From positions 241,015,449 to 241,079,448 of the forward strand of contig OU015490.1 of assembly GCA_907164885.2 (NCBI GenBank): a DNA stretch of 64,000 bases, in the 5' to 3' direction. The translations under genes were made by a program, and so were the position numbers. Positions within the stretch are counted from its first letter, which is position 1. The number at the start of each line of letters is the position of its first letter. The notes under the pieces are model-generated. The model saw nothing but the letters and a program-made list of their open reading frames with translations. It made no database searches and was not told the origin of the DNA. Below, in pieces: positions 12,690 through 24,490 of this stretch. The DNA is from Dolomedes plantarius. Taxonomy: Eukaryota; Arthropoda; Arachnida; Araneae; Dolomedidae.

Positions 12690-12759
12690 ACTCAAGAGTT
12701 TAACTTTGAAGCCCTAAAAGAAAAACAGATGAACAGTTCCGGGAAGTTGGTATACGCTG

Positions 12760-13937
12760 AGAGACCAATTTGCTACGACGACTAGATAATTTTATGTAAA
12801 TCCGGTAAGACGTCACGCTGTGGCTGCTAGAGGGTGAAACTGGCACCAAAAAAATTTTCTGGATATTTGTAAATACATCTGAAGTGTATTGCTTGGATAC
12901 AAAACATAATTTAACGGACTTTGAACGGGGAATGATTGTGGATTCTTGAAGCAGTGGAACGAGTATCAACGTGTGTTCGAGAGCAGCTGTTGATTATGTG
13001 CTGTTGTTAGTATCAATGGTGGCTTAGGAAACACAAAACTGGGCCTCGGCGTTAGGCGTGTGGTCATCCCTGGCAACTGGATGCTGGAGCTGAAAGAACA
13101 GTTTACAGAATTATCCAGTTCAACAGGAAGGCAACACCGCGTCAAATTACAGCTACGGATGGATCAACTCCGATGGCCTCACCTAATATCGGTCTTCGCG
13201 CATTACACCTTATTGCGTGTGGAAGCCGAAAGTGTATTCAGAAGTCTTTGCTATCTGTAGCTAACAAGATCAAATGTCGCCAATTCACACATTAAAACAA
13301 GGATTAGCAATAAATGCAAGGTAAAAGGTAACGACGTGCGATGAATCACGTTTTCTTCTACGCCATGCAAATAGTAGGGTGCGAATATGGTCAAAACTGC
13401 ACAGACGCATGGACCCTGAGGGCACTGCCACTACAATTTTAGCTGGTGGGGGCAATGTTAAGGTTTGGGGGATGTTTCCTTAGCATTTTTTGGGTCCTTT
13501 AATTCCTGTGGAACAACATCTGAATACCATTGAAATGTCGTTGACAAAGAAGATTCAGTTATATTAATGGTTTACCCTATTGGTGAAGAATACTTCCAGT
13601 AGGACAATATTCCCTGAAGTAAAGCTCATATTAAACACAGATGCTTTGAAGAACATGACGGAGTCTCCACCTTACTTAATTGACCTCCATAGTCACCAGC
13701 TCTCAATCTAATTGAGTCTTTGTCAAATGAAGTCGAAAGAAACAACATGCAGGAGATCTAGAACCATTAAATTGTAGATAACTGGTAAGAGAGGTTCATC
13801 GGGTATGGTCTCAGATTCTCAGTCCCTTACCAATATCTCATAGGGTTCATGTCAAATATAATCGCAGCAATACGGAAAGCAAAAAGGGCCCCAAGTATGT
13901 ACTGAGTAGGATGTCGCGATGAATTGACCACTCAGTG
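12760..13937 (+). pseudogene. Dead Tc1-like transposase and element
   Basis: Remnants of a DD34E Tc1-type transposase are visible in order on the plus strand with several stops and frameshifts. They are DFERGMIVDS near 12918, a helix-turn-helix piece CSRAAVD near 12975, CDESRFLLRHANSRVRIW near 13340, VWGMFP near 13465, an interrupted Q-stop-DN motif near 13602 (second Asp), and SPALNLIESL near 13695 (expected Glu). The right end CCACTCAGTG followed by TA at 13938-13939 resembles a Tc1 terminus. The left end is not clear because it merges with the (TA)n tract. The copy is too decayed to encode anything. Confidence 0.7.
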
Positions 13938-14156
13938 TATATCGACTTCCTTTTATCCTCAAAAACCTCTTTCTCAAAAGTAAATCGAGTTTATATGTTG
14001 TTAATCCCATTAATCTGTAGTATGATAAAATTTAAATAAAAAAATCAGACAATTTTTTTTTTACTGAAAGACATTAATGCTTAGTTTTTCCAAAAGTTTC
14101 TCTTTTTCCCTTAATTTGAGTGACGAGTAATCAGTGATAAATTTTCTTCTCTTCAG

Positions 14157-14350
14157 TTCCTCCAATTCAAGTCCGACGATTACGATCGGCTTCCTATGGT
14201 GGCAGTCCTTCAACTAAGCCTTGTGAAGACATCGTCACAAGACTGAATGGAGGGGGTTCATCTAGTCCGCATGGAACAAACAATGTGTTCTCTGAAATTA
14301 TCGCTACGTCAGCTGGATCACCTCAGACCCCTAGTACACCTAGGGACAAG
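14157..14350 (+). CDS. Exon c of the Pro/Gln/Ser-rich scaffold gene
   Basis: The acceptor CTCTTCAG ends at 14156 and the donor GTAGGT starts at 14351. Two bases complete the split Val codon, then 64 codons are open, ending with Lys exactly at 14350. The sequence begins PPIQVRRLRSASYGGSP, has a short helical stretch CEDIVTRLN, and ends with a Ser/Thr/Pro-rich SPQTPSTPRDK. RRLRSAS and SPQTPST look like potential kinase sites, which is inference only. The short length and lack of a domain fit a disordered linker. Confidence 0.75.
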
Positions 14351-15960
14351 GTAGGTGGAAAGTGCTCTCTACGGAACAGAAATACAAGAGGAGTCCACCT
14401 AACTGCAAATTTGCTTTGGGGTAAATGAAACCAATTGTGCCCTGTGATTTAGATGCCATCATGGCGACTTTCAAAACATACGGCTGTTATACGTACACAT
14501 TTTTTCGAGTTTTTTTCAAGAAACGAGAGAGTTTTAGAGTAGATTGAAAGGATTTATATTTCTTACATTAATTATCCTTTTCATTTCAATGAAAAGGGGT
14601 AGTAATAAGTAGTATAGAGATATCGGGAAGCCTCGACTTGAATGCCATTGGCTTTACGTTTCAGCAATATGGCCCTGGTTTATAGTGTAGAAAATTGCAT
14701 GAACATTTACTATGCTTCTCTCAGGTTAAATAAACATAGGATTATAGAAATTTATACTGTTAAAAATTTGATCTTCTAGATTACAAATTAAAATCCTTAG
14801 AATAAAATAATCGGGAATTTAACGTAGTTTAACTTGTTTTATTTAATGATAAGACGGTAGGAAATCTTACCAAATGCCCTCAAAGATATTCTACCCTTCT
14901 ATAAAATATTTTTAGATAGGTTTGAAATTCTAAAATTTAAAGTTCAAGCTTCTTATTTTTTATAAAATTCTCTTAAACATTTATTAGTTTCCATTAATTT
15001 CATTCTTGCTTTGCTTAAATCAAGAATACAATGTTTCTAAATGCATTATATTCTAATTATTGAGGATAAGAGCTATACTGTATGATTCTTCTTATTTTTT
15101 GTATCAATATGTCAGAGTGAAAATTAGAGGCATTATTTCTCATTAAGGGTTTCTAATAATGATCATACGCATAAAGTGACATAACTTTTCACCCTACCAT
15201 TTTTTGTAATTCAACATTTTAAATTGTTTTTCCCTTTGAGTTTTCGGTTTCTATTCCTCAGAAAAAAATTCCATACGTTCTTTTAAAAATTTAATATATA
15301 CATTCAGTTCTGCATGGAAATGTTTATCTCTGGAATGTTTATTACGTACTCTGTTAATGTGAGTCAAATTGTACAAGTCAAACTCAATAAATATAACAAG
15401 TTTCAATTAACAGTACTTGAAAAAAAACAAGTAATATGACATATTAATCAAGTAAATATTCTGTTCTTTCTGATCCTCCTAAGAGTTTGATATTCTTTTA
15501 TACGATTAAATCTCCATTTCAGTTAAACTTTTTATTTGGATGTTTTTTCCTTTCGAAAAATTATGATAATTTTGGAAGTGTCAAAAATTCAAATATTCTT
15601 TAGATGTTACTTCCTTTCATGCCGACATTTTTCTTTTGTTGATCACTTGGTTTTAACATTATTTTTCCTTTTACAGCATTGTTATTTAACTTTCCCCCTT
15701 TCTCTATGTTATACAATACCTCTTCTGTTTTATACTTCGATTCGAAATTACATTCACCGTTCTTTCACCCACAAGTTTTCTAATTGCATCACTGATTTGA
15801 GATTTGGAAACATGTAAGCAATTAAGAAGTAAGTGTATGGATTGACAAACATTTTAACATCATAACAAATAACTGTGCTGCTTAAAACTGTTCAAGATTC
15901 AGCTGTTTTTCGCAGAAATCCAAGCAATGTAATAGTTCTTCAGTGAAATAATAAAAAAAA
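14351..15960. other. Intron sequence, nothing recognised
   Basis: AT-rich intron sequence without a supported repeat or gene. A T-rich 93-codon open frame at 15536-15817 has no recognisable content and I do not accept it. Confidence 0.5.
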
Positions 15961-16834
15961 ACTTTGTACTTCATTACAAACATCGTGAATACCGCATTGT
16001 TTTATATTAGGCTTATGAATCAAGTCGATGTATTCACTACTTAGAATTTAATGTAATTGATCTTATATATAGATGACAGAATGGACTCCCACATTTCAAA
16101 AGATAATCAAAACGAAAAAAGCAATTTACAAATAAAAGCTTTATATTTTCGATATTTAAAAAATCTTTGTACTTCATTACAAACATCATGAATACCCTAT
16201 TCTTTTATGTTAGGCATATGATTCAAGTCGATGTAATCCTTTGTACTTCATTACAAACATCGTGAATACCGCATTGTTTTATATTAGGCTTATGAATCAA
16301 GTCGATGTATTCACTACTTAGAATTTAATGTAATTGATCTTATATATAGATGACAGAATGGACTCCCACATTTCAAAAGATAATAAAAAAGAAAAAAGCA
16401 ATTTACAAATAAAAGCTTTATATTTTCGATATTTAAAAAATCTTTGTACTTCTTTACACACATCATGAATACCCTATTCTTTTATGTTAGGCATATGATT
16501 CAAGTCGATGTAATCCTTTGTACTTCATTACAAACATCGTGAATACCGCATTGTTTTATATTAGGCTTATGAATCAAGTCGATGTATTCACTACTTATAA
16601 TTTAATGTAATTGATCTTATATATAGATGACAGAATGGACTCCCACATTTCAAAAGATAATAAAAACGAAAAAAGTAATTTACAAATAAAAGCTTTATAT
16701 TTTCGATATTTAAAAAATCTTTGTACTTCATTTCAAACATCGTGAATACCGTATTGTTTTATGTTAGGCTTATGAATCAAGTCGATGTAATCACCACTTA
16801 GAATTTAATTTATTTGATCTTATTTCTAGATGAC
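15961..16834. repeat. Higher-order tandem repeat, ~277 bp unit, carrying a transposon end
   Basis: CTTTGTACTTCATTACAAAC followed by CGTGAATACCGCATTG starts at about 15963, 16240 and 16518, a period of 277-278 bp. A diverged fourth start lies near 16720. Each long unit of about 203 bp is followed by a short one of about 74 bp (CATCATGAATACCCTATTC at about 16165 and 16443), so the array is a two-level repeat. Every long unit contains CAGAATGGACTCCCACATTT, which matches the terminal inverted repeat of the neighbouring transposon. Confidence 0.85.
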
Positions 16835-17426
16835 AGTATGGACTCCCCATTTCAGAGGATAATAAAAACGAAAAAAGCAGTTTACAAATGAAAACTTTAT
16901 ATTTTCGAAAAGTATTAACAATCTCGTTTTTTTTTCACTAGGTTTTGAAAATAACATCTCTTTGGTGACGCCCGTTATTTGCAATGCACTGCTGAAACAA
17001 TTCTCTAAAGTTTTCCATCACACACTTAGTCATATCTGAGGCAATAGCGCCAACTTCCTCACAAATAGCGGACACAAGGACTCGTTTCCCATTTCCAGGT
17101 GCTCTAATATCCAGAGGACGAGCAATTGGTTTCCTTGATAATGCAGACCAACTTACTCTCACGTTTGAAACCCATCGCAGGACTGTTTTTCGATCAGGGA
17201 CGGCATGAGTTGCATAGATCCCGAAGCGCGTCCTAAATGCTCTCTGTGTCGCGGTAACAGAATCTTTGTTTTTGAAAAACGAATCGAAAACGAAACTGTG
17301 ATGTTCACCGGACCAACTCATGGTGTCTACTGACAACTAGAAAATCCGCCGGAGCTATTGCTCTATCCCAACCACTCCTTCACCAGTGACCTGCAGAAAA
17401 GTGGGAGTCCATTCTGCCGCACCCTG
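16835..17426 (-). mobile_element. Internally deleted DUF4817-type element
   Basis: The right terminus, read on the minus strand, is CAGGGTGCGGCAGAATGGAC followed by TCCCACTTTTC (17394-17426). A degenerate counterpart CAGTATGGACTCCCC lies at about 16836. Between them, the minus-strand frame 17319-16938 encodes MSWSGEHHSFVFDSFFKNKD, SVTATQRAFRTRFG and AVPDRKTVLRWV, a DUF4817 helix-turn-helix domain. It then jumps to a short C-terminal tail ending RDVIFKT. The catalytic DDE region is absent, so this is a deletion derivative mobilised in trans, if at all. Confidence 0.75.
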
Positions 17427-17777
17427 TATGCGGCCTGAGTTGGGTGGGTGTGGCTTGCACCCACGGGGCCGAGGTCCGTAGTGAGGACCCCGGCGTTTGG
17501 TAACGGAGAGCGCGACTGTGGGACTTCTGAGGGAGCGGGATCCTCTGAGGGAATCACTGTATCGCCATCAAGGACTCGGATGTCACAACTTCCACGCAGT
17601 CCTGGCTGGAAACCGGGTGATGGCCCGGGCTAAAAGTGACAATGGACGTTGGGGTCTCGACTTTCGCCATATAGCGATAGCTCTTGTTGCACGGTTAGTC
17701 CTAAATAAATGCGGACCTGAGTTGCTGGGTGCGAAGTGGGATTGCGTCGCCGATCAGACGACTAACGTCTTCAGGTC
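17427..17777. other. GC-richer unexplained segment
   Basis: This stretch is clearly richer in G and C than its surroundings (for example CACGGGGCCGAGGTCCGTAG). Open frames overlap on both strands, but none looks like a known protein. It lies exactly between two transposons and is probably a fragment of an unidentified repeat. Confidence 0.35.
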
Positions 17778-18397
17778 TAAGGCCGTCCGCACACGGAGCG
17801 ACTCAAAGGAAACTCAACTGGTTAGCGACTGAAATTGCTTATCGGTTGCAAACTCGTTAGTGATGAGGCTCCGCACATGAGCCGACTCAAAAGTGATTCA
17901 AATCAATAGTTTGCGACCTGTTATGGAAGGAAGAACATCATTACTCCGGGCATTATTTTTAGTTAAATTATTATCAGAAATTAATTTATTTTAAAAAATC
18001 GTCACAATAGATTGTCTTTGATCAATCGTTTAAAAATGGACTGTATATATAGGCGCACATATCCCATACAACAAAAAACGTTAGAATTTCATTTCATCGC
18101 TAGGCAGAAGTCCGTGACTCGCGTTCGTCATTTGGCAGCTTGCCAAAAGAGCGGCTGTAACATATATTGTGCAATAACACGCACAACGCAAGAGAAACTG
18201 GCGACTGAAGTTGCTAGCGACTCGACACGTTGAGTTGCCGGCGACTGATTACAAACGCGTTGCTGACGGGTTTGTAACCAGTTGCGCCGTGTGTGTGGCT
18301 CCATTCAATTACATAGGTTGCGACTTATCACGGACTGGTTTGTGATTGGAGTCGGTTATCAGTTTCTTTTGAGTTGCTCCGTGTGCGGACGGCCTTA
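17778..18397. mobile_element. MITE with TAAGGCCGTCCGCACACGGAG termini
   Basis: TAAGGCCGTCCGCACACGGA at 17778 and its exact inverse ending at 18397 bound a 620-bp non-coding element. Internal inverted motifs (GCGACT/AGTCGC, CAACTGGTTA) continue the symmetry. No target duplication is obvious: TAA on the left faces TTA on the right. The superfamily is therefore open. Confidence 0.8.
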
Positions 18398-19099
18398 CGT
18401 TTGTAGCACACCTAATTGGTGGAAGCATGTATCTATTGAGCTTAACTTATTTTAGCAGCACTTATTGAATAAAAATATCAGGCTGATTAATATTTTTGCG
18501 TAATCTTTTTTGGTTTGGTTTGGAGGGCTACGGTCAATTTTACGCAGTCTTTCTTATCACTTGCACAGAAAAAGAAATTATAAAGTATTTGCTTCACGCT
18601 GTTTTTTTTTTTATTTTACTATGAAACTTGACCCCAGTAGGTTGGTTAAAGGGGAAATATTCTGTTAGATCTATACATACCTATAGAGCTAAATGAGCGT
18701 TATAAATTTTCTTAAAAGTATATTTCTCATTTAAAATCATTTTCAAAACCTTGATATTTTTTAATTGTTGGAACATCTTGTATTTGTATTAAAAAGGCAA
18801 AATTTTCATTTACGTTTATTCCATACCTATAGTTTTATGATTAAACACACATTTTATCTCTTTCACACTATTTTTTTTAATGATATAGCACAAGCTTTGT
18901 TAACAGGCACATTCCTGAAAGATGTATCTTCTTCCTTTTTTTTCTTAGAATATTTTAAATGGATGATTTTGATCCATCTATTTGGCGTATTAAAAATTTT
19001 TGTAACTATGTCTACTTTCAGTACCAAATTTATTTTTAAAATTCACCAAAATATTTGATCTTGTAACTAGATTAATTCTTTGTCAAAACAATGTTTATT
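18398..19099. other. Intron sequence with a short repeat fragment
   Basis: About 18513-18560 (TTTGGTTTGGAGGGCTACGG) matches part of the SINE-like repeats at 37475 and 42645. The rest is AT-rich with a T-rich open frame that I do not accept. Confidence 0.4.
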
Positions 19100-19450
19100 T
19101 TTTGTTTTGTTTTTTCGAACGCGAAGACACTTACCGCTAAACGTTCGCCTGTATGTACACCGCGAGACTGCTGGCCATTCATTTAAGTGGGCACCGTATA
19201 GATGGCCAGTACTACCCTCTCCAAGCCGGTGCCGTAATTTAGAACCGAGTCAAGTGAAGAGACCGGTACACTTGACCCCGCACCTCCAGAAGTAAATTTG
19301 AGAACATGGAAGATATTGAAGCCACGACAAATTTTTCGTGCACCAGCCGCCATTAGTGTACACGGCGGAGTATTTGTCAGCGACGGGCATCGAACCAGTC
19401 ATGCTCATATGACTGGCTCGCCGCCTTTTCCAACTGGGCCGCCGCACCCT
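19100..19450 (-). mobile_element. tRNA-derived SINE
   Basis: Read on the minus strand from about 19450, the head contains CGGCCCAGTTGG (A-box type) and GGTTCGATGCC (B-box) at the spacing of a tRNA-derived RNA polymerase III promoter. A hairpin AGCCAGTCATATGAGCATGA lies in the anticodon-arm position. The body that follows (to about 19100) is GC-richer than the intron and has no long open frame. This supports a SINE rather than a tRNA gene, because no matching 3' acceptor strand follows the B-box. Confidence 0.65.
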
Positions 19451-20065
19451 TCAAAATAATGTGCGTTTGATATGTACACGAGATATATACTTTTGTTCAA
19501 TGAGGAAAAATATTTTTAATGTGAAAATATGGATACTGATCTGATTTCTAAAGCTAGCAACTTTTAAAAGTATTGAGCATTGATTCGTCGAAACGTCCTT
19601 AATCTAAAAAAAATACGCAACTGCGAATTTTCGAACAAACAACTTTCTGCTTTGTGTAAAAGACATATACCTATAAATTTAAGATTTGATTCATGATAAT
19701 AAACAAAAGAATATTCTTTAAATTAATGACATTTGATAATTATTCTTTATTCATGGAAATTTACTGAATTTTCGCATCATAAAATAAAATGAGTCCTTGA
19801 AAGAAAAGTTCAAAATTTTATGTGACTTTGCTTAAACGGAAAGATGTTTATTAAGTTTTCTAAAATTTACGCAGTCATCGAATGAGAAAAAAAAATCCTA
19901 AAATGTCAGGTCAAAAGGACTGTTTGTCAAAATATTGAAAACAACAATAGCTGCTCTTTAAATGATTTACAAATCAATTATTTATAAATACGAAACTGAT
20001 AACTAACACAGAACATACTTTTTAAAGATTTATCCAATCATAAATTGTTTATTTATTTTTTGCAG
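19451..20065. other. Intron sequence up to the exon d acceptor
   Basis: AT-rich, nothing recognised. The acceptor is TTTATTTTTTGCAG at 20052-20065. Confidence 0.5.
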
Positions 20066-21572
20066 ACTGGTGATTCGTCAGATACACAGAGCGAAGCGGA
20101 GAGTATAAAATCTGTACGTCTTAGAAGAAAGCTACCAAATTTACCACCAGATCAACGTTCCTCGCCTAGTCCGACGAGAAAAACGTTAGAAAGAACTAAA
20201 AATGGGATAGATGGACAAGATACGACAGAAAGTGAATCACCTTGTCCTACACCCGCTGCTGCTGTGACAATTACAACAACTGTAGCAACTGCCTTAGAAA
20301 CGTCAAGGCAGTATTCTCCTTTGACTGCTTTGGGTACACCATCTCCTCAGCCTGTTGGTGGCAGCCTATCTCCTCTTCTTGGAAGGAGAGCAGAACTTGC
20401 TAGAACACCAAGTCCTGGAGGAGAGGCTGGTACCAAGCTTCCTCAATACATGCAAAGTTTGAAGCAGCAACTGAGAGATGAGCTGAAAGCAGTAACTGAA
20501 GAGCGAAAGGTTATGCTAGAACAGAGGGGTAAAGAAAGAGGAGAAAATGATGGGACGAAGACGCCTCAGCCCTTGATATCAATTCAACAGCCCTCCACGG
20601 ATGCTAAGGAAGACAGCGAAAGTGTTGTAACTTCTCAACCGCATTCCCCTTATCAGACTCAGCCTCAGTCCCAGCCAAAATCAACCGAAGCCCAACCGTT
20701 TTACCAAACTCATATGTACTCCCAATCTCAAATGCAGTCTGCGCCAATTTCCCAAACTCAGGTTCAAACTCAAGTGAAGCCTATGCAACAGGCAACCTCA
20801 CAGTCACAATACCAGACACAAATTCTTTCCCCGTACAGAACTCAAGCTCCCCATCATCAATCGAACCAATCTTTGTATCAGAGTCAGGCATCAACCGTTC
20901 CCCAGTCTCAACCCCAAACTCCCTATCAAGCACAAACTTATGCTCAACAGGAACAGTTTTTATATCAAGCTCTAAAAGAAAGCGGGCGTAGAACACCACA
21001 GCCAGCCCAAGCTAGAAATCCGCTTCCAGACGCTATTCCGCAGTACGCGACGATCCATCGCGCTCCCGACGATGACATAACCATCATGACAACAGCCACA
21101 ACAACTGTAGTATCAGCTTCAGAGCAGTGGCACGACGGCAAGCGGCATCGCCAACCCCCTACTACGACAATGGCGCCGTCAGCGGCTTTGATGGGTTCCA
21201 GTGTAGAGTCTTTGAGGCGATTACAGTCGAAAATGTCCCCACAGCCCTCGCCAAAGAAAGGAAGGCGTAGGCATACGAGTGAAATAACTGTACCTCCGTT
21301 TCCTCAAATGGAACATCATGAAATGGATCACACTCTTCATCATCCTCCAAGGCAACAACAACAGCTGCAACAACAGCAACTACAGCAACAACAACTACAG
21401 CAACAACAACACCAACAACACCAACAACAACTACAACAACATCAACTACAACAACATCAACTACAACAACAACAACAACAACAACAAACGCAGCAGCAGC
21501 AGCAACAGCAACAACAAACGCAGCAGCAGCAGTACATACAGTATTATACCCAACTCCAAGGTCAAAATGCAG
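20066..21572 (+). CDS. Exon d of the scaffold gene: long Gln/Pro/Ser-rich exon with polyglutamine tract
   Basis: This 1507-base exon begins on a codon boundary after TTTTTTGCAG and ends with one base left over before GTACGT (21573); that base joins CT of the next exon to give Ala. It encodes about 502 residues. The start (TGDSSDTQSEAESIKSVRLR, then RKLPNLPPDQ) is acidic-serine then basic. A short charged stretch LKQQLRDELKAVTEERKVML near 20460 could be helical. It is followed by a long Gln/Ser/Pro region with repeated QTQ, SQSQ and PYQ motifs. A QPSPKKGRRRHTSE cluster lies near 21240. Finally, a polyglutamine region with Leu, His and Thr interruptions spans about 21350-21535. The ATG at 20045 is in the intron and is not the start. 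The function is not recognised; the composition is that of a disordered scaffold. Confidence 0.85.
21350..21538 (+). repeat. CAA/CAG trinucleotide tract inside exon d
   Basis: About 190 bases of mainly CAA with CAG, CTA, CAT and ACG interruptions code for Gln-rich sequence with Leu/His/Thr breaks. Mixed codons suggest an old, stabilised tract rather than a pure expanding repeat. Confidence 0.9.
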
Positions 21573-21809
21573 GTACGTTAATTAACAGTTTTTAGTAAAA
21601 GTATGTTCCCTTTTTATCCCATGAAGTGAATATTCGCAAACATTTTATACAGTTGATTTAATACTTGTAAGGGCTAAATTTAAATAGTTCCTGTGCAAAT
21701 TGCAAGCAATTAAGGCTTAACCTTTAGCATACGGGGCCCATTTTTCCGATGGACTCTTTAGAACGGAAAATTTATTACCCCCTTTGTAAGAACGCCATTA
21801 GGGGGTTAG

Positions 21810-21843
<34 letters not shown>
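21573..21843. other. Start of the 23-kb intron 4
   Basis: A consensus donor GTACGT starts the intron. A (TA)n tract at about 21815-21843 precedes the first Helitron end. Confidence 0.5.
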
Positions 21844-21929
21844 CTAGCTAAAAACCTGCACTTCGCTACGGAGTACATTCAAATTAAATACAACGGTCAA
21901 TGTATGCAATTAATGCCAATATATATGTA

Positions 21930-23337
21930 CACTGCTGGCCACCCAAATTGCAACACCAAGAAAGACAAGAGATATCACGACAAAATTTATTTTGTAGATA
22001 ACATGTTGACCAAGTATCAAACGATTAAATTTATAGACTTCTGTGAAGTGTGGTTCCTGCCAAAATCAATAGCCAGTGTAGCCGCCATTGTTGGAGATCA
22101 TCGCTGCCACACGCCTCGGCATTGATTCAAAGAGACTTTGGAAGAGTTCTTGTGGTACAGCAGACCAAGCAGCTTCCACACGTTGCCAAAGTTGATCTGC
22201 TGTGGCAGCTGGGGATGGAATCTGGGTCAATCGTAGAGCAACCATGGACCACATGTTTTCTATCGGTGAAAGATCCGGAGAGCGAGGCGGCCAGGGAAGC
22301 AATTCAATCTGGCGATTGACGAAGAACCGTTGGACAATGCGTGCCACGTGTGGTCTCGCATTATCCTGTTGAAATATGGCTGTGGGCAAGCCCTGAAGGT
22401 AAGGAAGGACAACTGGCTCCAACACCTCGGAGATGTAGCGCTGGCTGTTTAAAATACCGGCAATGCGTACTAGAGGTGTACGAGAGTGATATCCAATACC
22501 GCCCCATACCATAATACCCGGTGCAGGACCAGTGTGGCGGTGCATAACGCAGCTGTTCATCATCCTCTCTTCACGGTGTCTCCAGACTCGAATGCGACCA
22601 TCGTGGTGTTGCAGACAGAAGCGTGACTCGTCAGTAAAGACAATTTCATTCCATTCTGCCGTCCACATCCTTCTGTCATCGCACCATTGGCGGCGGAGAC
22701 GTCTGTGGTTCTGCGTCAAGGGTAGACAAAGCAATGGACGTCTTGCGGACAGACCACTCTGCTGTAAACAGCGTCGAATGGTACGCGCAGACACTGGATG
22801 ATGCGTTACAGACTGCATGTGCTGTGCTCTGGTTCGTGATGTGACTGAGCGATCCGTCACTGCCATGCGCACAATTTTCCTGTCATCACGTGAAGTGGTG
22901 CGCTGAGGTGGATGCGATCGAACACGCCGGTCCGTCGTACCCCCTGCATCCAACGATCACATATCCGCATTACAGTTGTATGGTTTCGTCCAACACGACT
23001 ACCGATTTCCCTGAAAGATAATCCACAATCTCGGTAGGCCACTATCCTTCCTCTGTCGAACTCGGATACTTGATCAAAAGATGATCCCTGTTTTCGACGA
23101 GGCATAATTGATCGTTTTTTTGAAAAAACCACAAGAAAAACACAATTGCCGAACTTGAAATCGTCGAAATCTCCAAGCCTTAAATAGCGCTTTGAAGTGG
23201 CGCCACAGGCGCGCGTGATGTGCGTCTGCGCTGAAATTCTAATCATTTGCATATCTCACCTCCGCTAATGCATGTTATAAATTTCATGTTATTTGCATGT
23301 TTCCTTCAGGGGGTTGCATTTACAGTGGCCAGCAGTG
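21930..23337 (-). mobile_element. Tc1-like transposon, complete ends, inserted in Helitron A
   Basis: Ends CACTGCTGGCCAC and GTGGCCAGCAGTG (as read on the plus strand, right end GGCCAGCAGTG) are inverse, and each is flanked by TA (21928-21929 and 23338-23339), the Tc1/mariner target duplication. The length of 1408 bp is normal for Tc1. The transposase is on the minus strand. Confidence 0.85.
22066..23105 (-). pseudogene. Tc1 (DD34E) transposase, one frameshift
   Basis: Start ATG at 23105 (MPRRKQGSSFDQVSEFDRGR). A paired helix-turn-helix follows (LSFREIGSRVGRNHTTVMRI), then at about 22948 the frame shifts at WMQ/GG. The rest is open to the stop at 22066. Catalytic triad: Asp in FTDESRF, Asp in FQQDNARPH, and Glu in SPIENMW, with 34 residues between the last two (DD34E). 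VWRHREER and MVWGGIGYH blocks are intact, and the C-terminus NNGGYTGY is typical. Apart from the frameshift it is well preserved, which suggests recent death. A functional product would be a nuclear cut-and-paste transposase binding its own inverted repeats. Confidence in the family is high. Confidence 0.88.
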
Positions 23338-23339
23338 TA

Positions 23340-23766
23340 ATATACCGGCCCGGCGGGAATGATGGCCGGAGCCGGCATATCACATCGGGAATAAACGTAG
23401 TCGTATTCAATAATACAATTATCTTTTCATGTCTGCAAATTCTTTTTATTTCTCCATTCTTTATCATCGATGACAGAGGTTTATTAGGCAACAGTGCCAC
23501 GCCAAAATCTTCTCTTCGAGGTATGCTGGAACTTATATAAACTTTATGAGCGTCTTGCCATGTGATCACAAGTCTGTAGCCATTGGCTGAAACTATGACT
23601 CTGATGTCAGAGGTGACGTATTATTGTTACGTAAACATGCGCTAGAAATTATATTTTTTGAGGGGACGCTGCGCTTGCTTTGTTCTTGGAATCAGAAGCG
23701 AAAATAGCTCAATCGCGACAACGCCCAAGGCAATTTAGAATTTGAAATGAATATAGGGGATTTTAT
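23340..23766. other. Unexplained 427-bp segment inside Helitron A
   Basis: It begins with a GC-rich CCGGCCCGGCGGGAATGATG block and continues as mixed sequence ending at a (TA)n tract. It is absent from the other Helitron copies at the equivalent position. It may be captured host DNA, or a separate insertion between Helitron and Tc1. No gene is recognised. Confidence 0.4.
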
Positions 23767-23767
23767 G

Positions 23768-23808
<41 letters not shown>

Positions 23809-24490
23809 ATAAATATGGCAATCAATGTATACATTTGATGTAAAAAAAAACAAAAAAATATATTTATAAAAAAATCGTAAGGGATATTTTTATAGACAAG
23901 ATAATGTAGAAGAAAATATTCAAGTTAAATCTAATAGGACATACTAAAGAATATAGTACAGTTAATATAGTACAGTTTCAGGATATCTTTTACTGTATTT
24001 TAATATTTTTGTGGATTTTAATATTTTTTTTGTCCAATCGTCTGCCGCATTAGCAAGAAAAAAAAATATATTTTGTCTATTTAGTTGTTATGCACGTGAC
24101 GATAAATTTATTTAAACTACCAGAAAAAGAAATCACGTGATCAGCATTTAATAAATTAAATTCTAAAAATTAATCTTTAAAAATTCACCAAAAATCAGAA
24201 AATGAAGGTAAAGATTCGAAAAAGATTTCATTTTAAAGGATGTTTTATGATCTTTCTCGTGACATAAATTTTATAAACCCCAAATTATTATTTGAAATGC
24301 AAACTTAAAAAAAGTTTCAAAACAGCTTAAAAATTTAATTTTAAAAAATCTAAGAATAATTTTTTTAAATCTTTCTTAGTGCACCTCTACACTATAAGAA
24401 TTATCGCCATGCAAAATTACAGCCCTTTAGGTCCAGCGGTTTGGTCTGTGCGTTGTATGTCAGTTAGTCAGTCAGTCAGTTACGGAACAG

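Noticed and set aside
15536..15817. 93-codon frame on the plus strand as an extra exon
   Set aside because: T-rich, hydrophobic, no consensus acceptor and donor in a compatible phase, and exons c and d already join in frame.
22066..23105. Functional Tc1 transposase
   Set aside because: One frameshift at about 22948 separates the DNA-binding domain from the catalytic domain, so it is annotated as a pseudogene.
24449..24490. Short direct repeats of GTCA/GACT as a possible CRISPR or minisatellite
   Set aside because: The GACT repeats are part of the 5' end of the Helitron-like family and have no spacers.
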